DNA of 64,000 nt, from NCBI RefSeq assembly GCF_003713065.1, contig NZ_CP033433.1:4341001-4405000 (forward strand), in the 5' to 3' direction. Positions 17,440-25,732 of this stretch are shown here, in pieces. The stretch is from Cohnella candidum. GTDB lineage: Bacteria > Bacillota > Bacilli > Paenibacillales > Paenibacillaceae. The position numbers were made by a program, and so were the translations under genes. The notes below the pieces were generated by a model. The model ran no database searches and had not been told where the DNA came from. It saw only the letters and a program-made list of their open reading frames with translations. Position 1 is the stretch's first letter, and the number at the start of each line of letters is the position of its first letter.

Positions 17440-18189
17440 ATGCTGAGCCTATCTTGGCGTAGAGCGGCGGTTACCGCTATGCTGGCCGCGGCCATTCTGA
17501 CGGCTGCGGCTTGCGGAACGGCCGAAAAGCCGCAGCCGAACGAGGCGTCGTCCGCGTCTGCGGCAGCGAGCCCGCCGGCCGGGCAAGTGTCGCCCACGCA
17601 ACCGGCCTCGCCGCCGGCGTCGCCAGCGGCTTCGTCGACGGAGCCGTCAACGGAGCCGTCCGCTGTGCCGCAGCCAAAGGCCACGACCGAGTCTCCGCCG
17701 GCAACCACGCCGTCCATCCGCGAACGGGTGGACGATCCTCCGGCCTCCGCGTCGTCTCCGGCTGCTCCTTCCCCCTCCACGCCTGCGAAGCCGGCAGAAC
17801 CTTCTCCTCCCGCGAAAGACGCGGGGAAGGAAACCGCCCAGACGGTCACGATCTCCGTCGTCGGAAACGCCGAGTGGGGCAGCGTACTGGATCCGCAGCA
17901 GGTCAAGCTGCAGAAGAACGACACGGTGGCCGACCTGCTAATCCGGACGCTCAAAGCGCATAAGCTGGCTTACGATACGAGCGGCAGCGGCGCGATGTTC
18001 TACGTGGCCGGAATCGACGGGCTGTTCGAATTCGACGACGGTCCGACGAGCGGATGGAAATACAAGGTGAACGGAAAAGTTCTCGACGTGGGAGCCGGTT
18101 CCTATAAGCCTAAACCGGGCGACCGGGTGGAATGGTTCTATACCTCAAGCGACAAACAGGCCGAGGAAAGCAAGGAGCAGGCGCCATGA
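17440..18189 (+). CDS. DUF4430 lipoprotein (transcobalamin-like domain)
   Basis: A 249-residue lipoprotein with signal peptide and Cys25 in AAAC. Residues 30-140 are a Pro/Ser/Ala-rich linker long enough to span part of the wall. Residues 143-240 are a DUF4430 domain (VADLLIRTL, GLFEFDDGPTSGWKYKVNG, PGDRVEWFY), the same class as the two domains in the preceding surface protein. It has AAAGGAGGGG before the ATG, and its stop overlaps the EcfT start by four bases. It probably passes cobalamin from the wall-bound protein to the membrane S component. Confidence 0.9.
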   Translation: MLSLSWRRAAVTAMLAAAILTAAACGTAEKPQPNEASSASAAASPPAGQVSPTQPASPPASPAASSTEPSTEPSAVPQPKATTESPPATTPSIRERVDDPPASASSPAAPSPSTPAKPAEPSPPAKDAGKETAQTVTISVVGNAEWGSVLDPQQVKLQKNDTVADLLIRTLKAHKLAYDTSGSGAMFYVAGIDGLFEFDDGPTSGWKYKVNGKVLDVGAGSYKPKPGDRVEWFYTSSDKQAEESKEQAP

Positions 18190-19079
18190 GCGAAGGATTC
18201 GGCGCGCGCTCCCTGCATCCGTCGGTGTTGCTGCTCTACTATGCCGGAGGGATTACCTTCGGCATGTTGCTGTTTCATCCGGTTATTTTGCTGTGCGGCT
18301 GGGCGGCATGGCTGGCCGTGAACGCACGGCTGGACGCCGGGCGGGAATGGCGGAAATGGTCGGTCCCGATGCTCTCGGCCCTGGTCGTCTTGATCATCGT
18401 GAATCCGCTCATTTCCCACCGGGGCCGGACCGTATGGTTTTATTGGGGCGACCTGCCGATCACGATGGAGTCGGTCGCTTATGGCGTGACGATGGCAACG
18501 TCGCTCCTCGGTTTGCTGACCTTGTTCGTGTCGTACCGGTTACTCATGACTGAGCACAAATTCCTGTACCTCTTCGCCCGGATTTCTCCGAAGGCGGCCC
18601 TGCTCGCGATGATGGCGGCAGGGATGGTCCCGCGGCTCCGCAGACGGATGCAGGAGCTGATTCTCGTCCAGAAAACGAGGGGGATCACCGTTACGGAAGG
18701 CTCCCTCGCCCGCCGCGCGCACAATGGAGCCCGTTTGGTCGGCTCGCTTCTCTCCTGGTCGCTCGAGGATGCTCTGCAGACCGCGGATTCCATGCAGGCG
18801 CGCGGATACGGAACGGGGCCGAGAAGCGCCTACCCCGCTTTCCGGTTCCGGTCTCGCGATCTGTGTACGATGGCCGGCCTGCTGGCTGCCGCGGCCGCCA
18901 TTTTTGTTTTGTGGGCGGATGGCAACGGCTTTTTGAACATTTATCCGAGATTGGGATCGTTGGCGCTGTCTCCGGGTGACTGGGGTGCCGCAATCCTGTA
19001 CGTCATTTATATCTTGCTGCCGATGGGCTGGGAAAGGAGGGACCGCAAAGCGTGGCGATTATTGAACTCCGGGACGTAA
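18186..19079 (+). CDS. ecfT: ECF transporter transmembrane component EcfT (CbiQ family)
   Basis: A 297-residue membrane protein with about six helices and the cytoplasmic Ala-Arg-Gly region of T components. The segment MVPRLRRRMQELILVQKTRG and the DALQTADSMQARGYG motif (about residues 195-213) are the coupling motifs that contact the two ATPases. The ATG at 18186 overlaps the lipoprotein stop (ATGA); the in-frame start at 18132 lies inside the previous gene and is not used. It forms the scaffold of the vitamin importer with the next two genes. Confidence 0.92.
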   Translation: MSEGFGARSLHPSVLLLYYAGGITFGMLLFHPVILLCGWAAWLAVNARLDAGREWRKWSVPMLSALVVLIIVNPLISHRGRTVWFYWGDLPITMESVAYGVTMATSLLGLLTLFVSYRLLMTEHKFLYLFARISPKAALLAMMAAGMVPRLRRRMQELILVQKTRGITVTEGSLARRAHNGARLVGSLLSWSLEDALQTADSMQARGYGTGPRSAYPAFRFRSRDLCTMAGLLAAAAAIFVLWADGNGFLNIYPRLGSLALSPGDWGAAILYVIYILLPMGWERRDRKAWRLLNSGT

Positions 19080-20698
19080 CGTTCCACTATCCGGACGCAA
19101 GCGAGACGGCCTTGACCGGCCTGTCGGCTTCGATCGCCGAAGGCGAATTCGTCGTGCTCGCGGGACCCTCCGGCAGCGGGAAATCGACGCTGCTCCGGCT
19201 GCTGAAGCGGGAAGTGTCGCCCGGCGGCCGGTTATCCGGCCGGATACTGCTGGATGGACGCGGCGTCGAGTCTTGGCCGGCTCGTGAAGCCGCTTCTGCG
19301 GTCGGGCTCGTCATGCAGCACCCGGAAAACCAACTCGTGGTGGACACGGTCGAACATGAGCTGGCATTCGGCATGGAGAATTTCGGATTAGACCGCGGGG
19401 CGATGCGGCGGCGGATGGCGGAGATGGCCGGATTTTTCGGCCTGGAGCCGCTGCTTCACCGCCGCACCGACGAGCTGTCCGGCGGCCAGAAGCAACTGGT
19501 GAACCTGGCGGCGGTATTGATGCTGCAGCCTCGCGTGCTTCTGCTCGACGAACCGCTCTCGCAGCTGGATCCGCTGGCGGCGAGGGAGCTGCTCGGCATG
19601 ATCAAGCGGCTAAACGACGAATGGGGCATCACCGTGATCATGAGCGAGCATCGCATCGACGATCTGCTCCCCGTCGCCGACCGCGTGATCCGGCTCGACA
19701 AGGGAGCTGCCGCGTTCGACGGAACGCCGCGAGCTTTCGCATCCGAGGCGTGGCGGCGCCAAGATCCTTCCTGGATCGAGGCGCTGCCTGCGGTGACGAG
19801 ATGGGGGCTGGAGCGGAACGCCGCCGCAGGCCAAGAGGCGGAGCCGCCACTTTCCGTGAAGGAGGCGAGAAGGCTCGTTTCCGCGGAAGCCGGCACGACG
19901 GCCGGATCGCCGCAAGCGGCGGCCAAGGAGAACGGGCCGCCGCTGCTGCGCGCGGACGGCTTGTTCTTCGCCTACGACAAGAAAGCTCCGGCTGTCATGC
20001 GAGGCCTGGCTTGGAGCATCCGTCGAGGCGACCGTGTTGCCTTGTTCGGCGGCAACGGAAGCGGGAAGTCGACGCTGCTCCGGCTTCTGGCCGGCATGCT
20101 GCGGCCGCAGCGCGGAGACGTACGGCTCGAGGGGACGAAGCTGGAGAAAATTCCGTCCGCTTCCCGTTACTCGCGCATCGGTTACTTGGCGCAAAACCCG
20201 CTGCTCCATTTCGCTCACGATACCCTGGAAGAAGATCTAACGTACGCGGCCAACAGGGCCCAAGCGTCCGATCCGGCTGCCGAGGTCCGGCGGATGGCGG
20301 ACCGGCTGGGCCTGCGGGAGCTGCTTCACCGCCATCCGCACGACTTGAGCGGAGGGGAACGGCAGCTCGGCGCACTGGGCCTGGCGCTGCTCGGCCGTCC
20401 GGAGCTGCTGCTGCTCGACGAGCCGACCAAAGGCGTCGACGCGCTGGCCAAGAGCCGGCTGATCGGCCACTTGGAAGAAGCCCACCGCGACGGCGTCACT
20501 CTCGTGATGGCGACGCATGACGTCGAATTCGCCGCCGGGTACGCCAATCGATGCTCGCTGCTCTTCCAAGGGGAAATCGTCGCGGATGACGAGCCCGAGG
20601 CGTTTTTCCGGGGAAACCTGTTTTACGCCACGCCTCTTCACCGCTTGATTCAAGGACGCGAGCCCCGGCCCGCCCAAGAGGGGGCGGCATTCCGATGA
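19052..20698 (+). CDS. ECF transporter double ATPase (fused EcfA-EcfA')
   Basis: A 548-residue protein with two complete ABC ATPase domains in one chain. Domain 1 (about 1-235) has Walker [10 protein letters not shown] near residue 38, LSGGQKQLVNLA, LLLDEPLSQLDP and the switch His in MSEHRIDD. Domain 2 (about 290-535) has GGNGSGKST near 332, LSGGERQLGALG, LLLDEPTKGVDA and ATHD. A linker of about 50 residues joins them. Most ECF systems use two separate ATPases, so this is a fused version. The GTG start overlaps ecfT by 28 bases, and the stop overlaps the S-component start. Confidence 0.93.
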   Translation: MAIIELRDVTFHYPDASETALTGLSASIAEGEFVVLAGPSGSGKSTLLRLLKREVSPGGRLSGRILLDGRGVESWPAREAASAVGLVMQHPENQLVVDTVEHELAFGMENFGLDRGAMRRRMAEMAGFFGLEPLLHRRTDELSGGQKQLVNLAAVLMLQPRVLLLDEPLSQLDPLAARELLGMIKRLNDEWGITVIMSEHRIDDLLPVADRVIRLDKGAAAFDGTPRAFASEAWRRQDPSWIEALPAVTRWGLERNAAAGQEAEPPLSVKEARRLVSAEAGTTAGSPQAAAKENGPPLLRADGLFFAYDKKAPAVMRGLAWSIRRGDRVALFGGNGSGKSTLLRLLAGMLRPQRGDVRLEGTKLEKIPSASRYSRIGYLAQNPLLHFAHDTLEEDLTYAANRAQASDPAAEVRRMADRLGLRELLHRHPHDLSGGERQLGALGLALLGRPELLLLDEPTKGVDALAKSRLIGHLEEAHRDGVTLVMATHDVEFAAGYANRCSLLFQGEIVADDEPEAFFRGNLFYATPLHRLIQGREPRPAQEGAAFR

Positions 20699-21465
20699 AC
20701 GGCATCCGCAAACTCGTGAGTCCGAAGCTGCTCGTGATCCCTGTCGCGATCATATACTTGGTATTAGCCTATATTTCGCTCTCGCGCGGCAATTCGCTGC
20801 TGATCGGCATCGTGCTCGTGCTGCTGTCGATGGCTCCGTTCCTGTGGCGCTTCGAACGCCGCGAACGGCAAGCCCGGGAGCTTGTCCTGATCGCCGTGAT
20901 GGCCGCGGTCGCTACCGTGAGCCGGATTCCGTTCGCCGCGCTGCTGCCGGGCTTCACCCCGGTGACGTTCATCGTCATCCTGTCTGGCGTCGTGTTCGGA
21001 GCGGAAGCGGGGTGGATGGTCGGGGCGGTCACCGGCCTCGTCTCGAATTTCTTTCTCGGGCAAGGCCCCTGGACGCCATGGCAGATGTTCGCCTGGGGGA
21101 TGGCCGGTTTCACCGCCGGGCTGTTCGCCCATCGCAGCCCTTCGCGCCGCAAACGGCTTCCGCTCATCCTGTTCGGCGCCGCATGGGGCTTTCTGTACGG
21201 CTGGATCCTGAACGTGACGGTGGCGCTCGACGTCGGCGTCCGGGAGCAGTCCTGGGCTTCCGTGCTCGGCGTCTATGCGCTGGGGCTGCCGTTCGAAACG
21301 ATACACGCCGCCGCCAACGTCTTTTTCCTCGCCGCTTTCGCCCCTTCCTGGATCAAGCTGCTCGAGCGTTACCGCCGCAAATACGGCGCGCTTCACCGAA
21401 TCGATGCCGGTTCTGACGCCGGCAAGGAGGAACCCGCGTATGGCCAAAGAACCGCTTCTGAATGA
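20695..21465 (+). CDS. ECF transporter substrate-binding S component, probably for cobalamin (CbrT-like)
   Basis: A 256-residue membrane protein with an N-terminal hydrophobic pair (residues 12-55) and a six-helix S-component core starting near ELVLIAVMAAVATVSRIPFAALPGF-type sequence at about 62. Motifs GVVFGAEAGWMVGAVTGLVSNFFLGQGPWTPWQMFAWG are typical of this S-component family. The family placement near CbrT-type cobalamin S components rests on layout and the B12 riboswitch, not on a search. It starts inside the ATPase stop (ATGA). It should take the vitamin from the DUF4430 proteins and insert it through EcfT. Confidence 0.88.
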   Translation: MNGIRKLVSPKLLVIPVAIIYLVLAYISLSRGNSLLIGIVLVLLSMAPFLWRFERRERQARELVLIAVMAAVATVSRIPFAALLPGFTPVTFIVILSGVVFGAEAGWMVGAVTGLVSNFFLGQGPWTPWQMFAWGMAGFTAGLFAHRSPSRRKRLPLILFGAAWGFLYGWILNVTVALDVGVREQSWASVLGVYALGLPFETIHAAANVFFLAAFAPSWIKLLERYRRKYGALHRIDAGSDAGKEEPAYGQRTASE

Positions 21466-21721
21466 ATCCGAACTGCAGGAAGGCTTGCGTAGCTTGGAAG
21501 GATGGGCCGTAGAGGAAGGCAAGCTGACGAAGAAGTACCTGTTCCCGACGTTCGCGGACGCGATCGGTTTCGTGAACAAGGTCGCTGACATTGCCGAAGA
21601 GATGAACCATCATCCCTTTATCTCCGTCGACTTCCGCCGGGTCACGCTGCGGCTGACGACTTGGCACTCCGGCGGCATCACGGGGCTGGACATCGCATCG
21701 GCCAGCGCTTATGATGGCTAG
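21440..21721 (+). CDS. Pterin-4a-carbinolamine dehydratase
   Basis: A 93-residue PCD/DCoH enzyme that dehydrates 4a-hydroxy-tetrahydropterins. The family motif is intact: WAVEEGKLTKKYLFPTF, then EEMNHHPFISVDF with the catalytic His pair, and LTTWHSGGIT with the third His. The ATG at 21440 has AAGGAGG nine bases upstream and overlaps the S-component gene by 26 bases, so it is cotranscribed with the B12 operon. A functional link to cobalamin is not obvious. Confidence 0.93.
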   Translation: MAKEPLLNESELQEGLRSLEGWAVEEGKLTKKYLFPTFADAIGFVNKVADIAEEMNHHPFISVDFRRVTLRLTTWHSGGITGLDIASASAYDG

Positions 21722-21764
21722 TAAAATGCCGTCCGAACGGCAATTTCAGCTGGGGTGAACCCGT

Positions 21765-23492
21765 TTGATCCGTCGTTTTCTCACCTATTACCGTCCTTAT
21801 TCCCGCCTTTTTACGCTGGATTTCACATGCGCCGTCATCGTCGCGCTGCTGGAGCTCGGTTTTCCGCTTGCCGTACAATGGATGATCGATACGCTGCTGC
21901 CCGAAGGCGATTGGTCCGCGATTACGTGGGCGTGCGTCGGCCTCCTGTCGATGTACCTGGTCAGCATGGGGCTGCAGTTCATCGTCAACTATTGGGGCCA
22001 TATGCTAGGCATCAACATCGAGACGGACATGCGCAAGCAACTGTTCAATCACGTACAGAAGCTGTCGTTCCGTTTTTTCGACAACACCAAAACGGGACAG
22101 ATCATGTCGCGCATGACCAACGACCTGTTCGATATCGGCGAGATGGCGCACCACGGTCCGGAGGATCTGTTCATCGCGATCATGACGTTCGCGGGCGCTT
22201 TCGGCATCATGTTCATGGTCAACTGGGAGCTGTCCGTCATTACGCTGGTAGCGGTTCCCGTGCTGGCATGGCTGATCGTCTTCTTCAACGCCCGTTTGAA
22301 CAAGGCCGCGACCCAGATGTTCGAGAAAATCGCCGACGTGAACGCCCGCATCGAAGACAGCATTTCCGGCATCCGCGTCGTCAAATCGTTCGGCAACGAG
22401 TCGTATGAGCGCAAGCGGTTCGAAACGAACAACCGCGCGTTCCGGGCGGCCAAGCTGAGGTCTTACTTGACCATTTCGTTCAGCTCCTCGGGCATTTACA
22501 TGCTGACGCGCACGATTTCCCTGCTCGTGCTTCTGTGCGGGGCCTGGTTCGCTTACCAGGGCAGGCTTTCCTATGGGGAATTGGTCGGGTTCCTTCTGTA
22601 CGTGAACATTTTCCTGAGGCCGATCGAGAAAATCAACGCGCTGCTCGAGATGTATCCGAAGGGGATGGCCGGCTTCCGCAGGTTCTGCGAGCTGATCGAT
22701 ACCGAGCCGGACGTCAAGGACGCCAAGGATGCGATCGAGGTTACGCGCCTGAGAGGCGATATCTCCTTCGATAACGTCACGTTCGGCTACGAGAATCACA
22801 CGCACGTGCTCAAAAATATCGATCTTCATATCCGGGCCGGCGAGACGGTCGCGCTCGTCGGGCCTTCCGGGGCCGGCAAATCGACGCTGTGCAGCCTGAT
22901 TCCGCGGTTCTACGAGATCGACGGAGGCAGCGTGTCCATCGACGGCATCGACATCCGCCGGATGACGCAGCTCTCCTTGCGCAGCCAGATCGGCATCGTG
23001 CAGCAGGACGTGTTCCTGTTCAACGGAACGATCCGCGAAAACATCACGTACGGACGCCTGGACGCGACCGAAGAGGAAGTGTGGGAGGCGGCGCGGCGCG
23101 CCCATCTCGAAGCGATGCTGCTGGCGCTTCCGGACGGCCTCGACACGTTTATCGGAGAACGCGGGCTCAAGCTGTCCGGAGGACAGCGTCAGCGCTTGTC
23201 CATCGCGAGGATTTTCCTCAAAAATCCTCCGATCCTCATTCTCGACGAGGCGACGTCGGCGCTCGACACGGAGACGGAAAACGCCATCCAGCAGGCGCTG
23301 GAGGAGCTTTCGAAGGACCGCACCACGCTGATCATCGCGCACCGGCTGGCGACGGTCCGCCACGCGGACCGGATCGTCGTCGTGACGGAGGACGGCATCG
23401 CCGAGCAAGGACGGCACGACGAACTGATCGCGGCAGGCGGCGTGTATTCGCGCCTCAGCTCCGCCCAGTTCGGAGTCGCCGCAACGCGGTAA
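21765..23492 (+). CDS. Lipid/multidrug ABC transporter (fused membrane and ATPase domains)
   Basis: A 575-residue half-transporter of the MsbA/YknU type that works as a dimer. Residues 1-320 form the six-helix exporter membrane domain. The ATPase domain (about 335-575) has Walker A GPSGAGKST, the Q-loop IVQQDVFLFNGTI, the signature LSGGQRQR, Walker B ILILDEATSALDTETE and the switch HRLAT. The start is TTG 21765 after TGGGGTGA. It begins 43 bases after the dehydratase gene, so it may be read from the same transcript. Its substrate is unknown. A strong terminator follows. Confidence 0.93.
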   Translation: MIRRFLTYYRPYSRLFTLDFTCAVIVALLELGFPLAVQWMIDTLLPEGDWSAITWACVGLLSMYLVSMGLQFIVNYWGHMLGINIETDMRKQLFNHVQKLSFRFFDNTKTGQIMSRMTNDLFDIGEMAHHGPEDLFIAIMTFAGAFGIMFMVNWELSVITLVAVPVLAWLIVFFNARLNKAATQMFEKIADVNARIEDSISGIRVVKSFGNESYERKRFETNNRAFRAAKLRSYLTISFSSSGIYMLTRTISLLVLLCGAWFAYQGRLSYGELVGFLLYVNIFLRPIEKINALLEMYPKGMAGFRRFCELIDTEPDVKDAKDAIEVTRLRGDISFDNVTFGYENHTHVLKNIDLHIRAGETVALVGPSGAGKSTLCSLIPRFYEIDGGSVSIDGIDIRRMTQLSLRSQIGIVQQDVFLFNGTIRENITYGRLDATEEEVWEAARRAHLEAMLLALPDGLDTFIGERGLKLSGGQRQRLSIARIFLKNPPILILDEATSALDTETENAIQQALEELSKDRTTLIIAHRLATVRHADRIVVVTEDGIAEQGRHDELIAAGGVYSRLSSAQFGVAATR

Positions 23493-23500
23493 AACGAAGA

Positions 23501-23547
23501 AAACCGGAGCTCCGGGCGGCCATGCCGCTGCGGACTCCGGTTTTTTT
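23501..23547 (+). terminator. Terminator of the ABC exporter gene
   Basis: AAACCGGAG (23501-23509) pairs with CTCCGGTTT (23535-23543). An inner GCGGC/GCCGC hairpin lies in the loop and seven T residues follow. It probably also ends the long B12/ABC transcription unit. Confidence 0.85.
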
Positions 23548-23558
23548 GCAAGGTTTAA

Positions 23559-23762
23559 TTAATCGTCTCGTGTCACCTTCGTAAAGAACGACAGGGCCCA
23601 AATCGCCGCTACGCCAACGACGATATAGACGATTTTGGAGCCGACTTCCGTGGATCCGCCGAACAACTCGCTGACGACGTCGTACTCGAAGAGTCCGACC
23701 GACAGCCAGTTGAGCCCGCCGAGAATGACGAGGATCAGGCTGATCACGTTCAACGTCTTCAT
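23559..23762 (-). CDS. DUF378 small membrane protein
   Basis: A 67-residue protein with two hydrophobic helices (about 3-24 and 40-61) separated by a short acidic loop. It contains the DUF378 hallmark LGGLNWLSVGLF. Function is unknown in this widespread Firmicutes family (YuzA-like). The start is ATG 23762 with AAAGGAGG upstream; the longer frame to 23792 only adds the ribosome-site region. It stands alone, convergent with the ABC exporter gene. Confidence 0.88.
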   Translation of the reverse strand: MKTLNVISLILVILGGLNWLSVGLFEYDVVSELFGGSTEVGSKIVYIVVGVAAIWALSFFTKVTRDD

Positions 23763-23874
23763 TCGGTAACAGCCTCCTTTAAGGTTTGTCATACATGGAC
23801 TTTCGCCAAACCGAAAAGCGAATCGCCGCCGAATCTTGGATGTACCCTACAGTTGTATGTGCTGCGACGTACGG

Positions 23875-24375
23875 TTATGCCTGGGCGCCATTGCCGTCCG
23901 TTCGCGCCGGCAGCCATACCATGCATAGTACGCGTACGATGCCGTTCGGAGAAGGGCGATCGTATTCGTCCTCCACGGCGAAGCCCGCTCTCTCGTAGGT
24001 TTTGATCGCGCGCCGGTTCCACGTCTCGACCTCGAGGTCGATTTCATGGTCCGGGTATCTGCGTTTGGCCTCTTGGACGGCTGACCGGACAAGCCCTAGG
24101 CCTAAGCCGGCGCCGCACAGATCCGGGCGCAGGCCGAGCCCGATCCGGACTGCCCGGTCAAGGGGGAAGAACTGCACGTAAGCGGCCATCTCGCCGGATT
24201 CCCGTATGGCGGACACATACTGCGAAGCGCGGATTTCAGGGTCCGCGAATTCCCGTCCGTCCCGGACCATCTGCTCCCAGGAAGGCCAGCCGTAACGGTC
24301 GTAGGGGGCCGGGTATCGCCATTCGCACAGCTGGCGGGCATCCTCTTCGGTCATCGGACGAAGTTGAAAATTCAT
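23875..24375 (-). CDS. GNAT-family N-acetyltransferase
   Basis: A 166-residue acetyltransferase. The acetyl-CoA-binding motif A is visible as IGLGLRPDLCGAGLGLGLVRSA (about 88-109), slightly altered from the RGxGxG/A consensus (C-G-A-G-L-G). Motif B with VETWNRRAIKTYERAGF follows. The N-terminus ARQLCEWRYPAPYDRYGWP resembles GNAT proteins of the phosphinothricin/RimI side. The start is ATG 24375 after AAGGAG, with GTG one codon earlier as an alternative. The substrate is unknown. Confidence 0.88.
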   Translation of the reverse strand: MNFQLRPMTEEDARQLCEWRYPAPYDRYGWPSWEQMVRDGREFADPEIRASQYVSAIRESGEMAAYVQFFPLDRAVRIGLGLRPDLCGAGLGLGLVRSAVQEAKRRYPDHEIDLEVETWNRRAIKTYERAGFAVEDEYDRPSPNGIVRVLCMVWLPARTDGNGAQA

Positions 24376-24451
24376 CACATGGCGACTCCTTCCATGTTAT
24401 GATAGGGAGGCTGATTTGGTTCCTCACATCGAGAAAGGTAGGGAGATAGAA

Positions 24452-25651
24452 ATGGCCCGGCTTCTCTTCTTGGGCAGTTTCGCGTATCTGCTGGTCGGGT
24501 TCGCGCAGTTGGTCATCGGCACGGTCATGGAGCCGATGGTCCACGATTACGGCGTCCATTACGGGGACGGCGGACAGATGGTCATGAACCAGTTTCTCGG
24601 CGGCATGACCGGCGTATTGTGCACGCCATGGCTCATCAAAGTGCTCGGACGTAAAGGGCTGCTGCTGACAGCCTTGGCATTAATCGCAATTATCCAAACG
24701 GTATATTTTCTGCAGCCGCCTTGGGCGGTCATGCTGACGGTGGCGCCGATCACGGGCTTCGGATTCGGCATTACCGAAGCGACCGTCGGCTCCATCGTCA
24801 TCGTAGCGGCGGGGGAGAACGCGAATAAGGCCATGAGCGGCATCGAAGTGTTTTTCGGCGCGGGGGCGCTGCTTATGCCGTTCATCGGGTCTTTGCTCAT
24901 CGCAACGGGCCAGTGGAAAGCGTCGTTCATCGTGGTCGCCGTCATCGCGGTTGCCGCGTTCCTGTCATGGCTCCTATTCTGGCCGAAAATCTTGGATAAG
25001 TCGAGCGGGACCGACGCTGAAACTGCCGTACACCAGAAGACTTCCGGCTCGGCGGGCAGAGGGGCGCGCTTGACGCTGGCGGTGTGCATCCTGTTCTTCG
25101 CGGTGTACGTCGGCTTCGAAATGAGCTTCATCCACTACCTGCCGTCCATGATGGTCGCGAACAACGGGCTGTCCGATTCGACCGCTTCGCTGTCGATCAG
25201 CGTGTTCTGGCTGGCCATGACGATCGGCCGGATGGTGGCGGGTCACGCCGCGGACCGTTTCGGCGGCGCGGCTTATTTGGTGGCGATGTGCGGCTTCAAC
25301 GCCGTTTTCTTCCTGCTCATGACGGGCCTGGACGGCGTCGTGTCCACCTTCGCGCTGACGGTGTTGGCGGGCTTGGCGATGTCCGGGATGTTCTCGATCG
25401 CGCTCGTGTTCGCGAATCGCGCGGTACCGGGCGTTACGGAACGGACGACCAGCCTGTTGATGGCGGCCGGGGGCATCGGGGGCGCGCTCTTGCCGAAGCT
25501 GACGGGATGGTTTCTCGACCGCTTCCACGAGGACCAGACGCGCTGGCTGTTCGCGGCATTCGGCATCGTGCTGCTGCTCGTGATGCTGTGGGCCGTGGCC
25601 TCGGCGTCCAAGAGCCGTCGGAAGGAAATCGTCGTTTCGTCGAATATGTGA
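24452..25651 (+). CDS. MFS transporter (12-helix)
   Basis: A 399-residue major-facilitator permease with about 12 helices and a central cytoplasmic loop near residue 185-205 (SSGTDAETAVHQKTSG). The helix 4-5 region (GFGFGITEATVGSIV) and MAMTIGRMVAGHAADRFGG-type signature are typical. It resembles FucP/sugar-type or YfkF-like members, but the substrate cannot be assigned. The start is ATG 24452 preceded by TAGGGAGAT; the upstream TTG at 24416 has no ribosome site. A long bidirectional terminator follows. Confidence 0.88.
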   Translation: MARLLFLGSFAYLLVGFAQLVIGTVMEPMVHDYGVHYGDGGQMVMNQFLGGMTGVLCTPWLIKVLGRKGLLLTALALIAIIQTVYFLQPPWAVMLTVAPITGFGFGITEATVGSIVIVAAGENANKAMSGIEVFFGAGALLMPFIGSLLIATGQWKASFIVVAVIAVAAFLSWLLFWPKILDKSSGTDAETAVHQKTSGSAGRGARLTLAVCILFFAVYVGFEMSFIHYLPSMMVANNGLSDSTASLSISVFWLAMTIGRMVAGHAADRFGGAAYLVAMCGFNAVFFLLMTGLDGVVSTFALTVLAGLAMSGMFSIALVFANRAVPGVTERTTSLLMAAGGIGGALLPKLTGWFLDRFHEDQTRWLFAAFGIVLLLVMLWAVASASKSRRKEIVVSSNM

Positions 25652-25660
25652 GAGAGATAC

Positions 25661-25717
25661 ACTAATAGAAATAGGCGACTCACCTTCAAAAGGTTGAGTC
25701 GCCTATTTCTCTATTAG
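25661..25717. terminator. Bidirectional terminator between two MFS genes
   Basis: A long imperfect inverted repeat: CTAATAGAAATAGGCGACTCA on the left and TGAGTCGCCTATTTCTCTATTAG on the right. The loop region is CCTTCAAAAGGT, with A/T-rich outer arms on both sides. It lies between convergent genes and can serve both. Confidence 0.85.
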
Positions 25718-25732
25718 TCAGCATTAGGGTGC

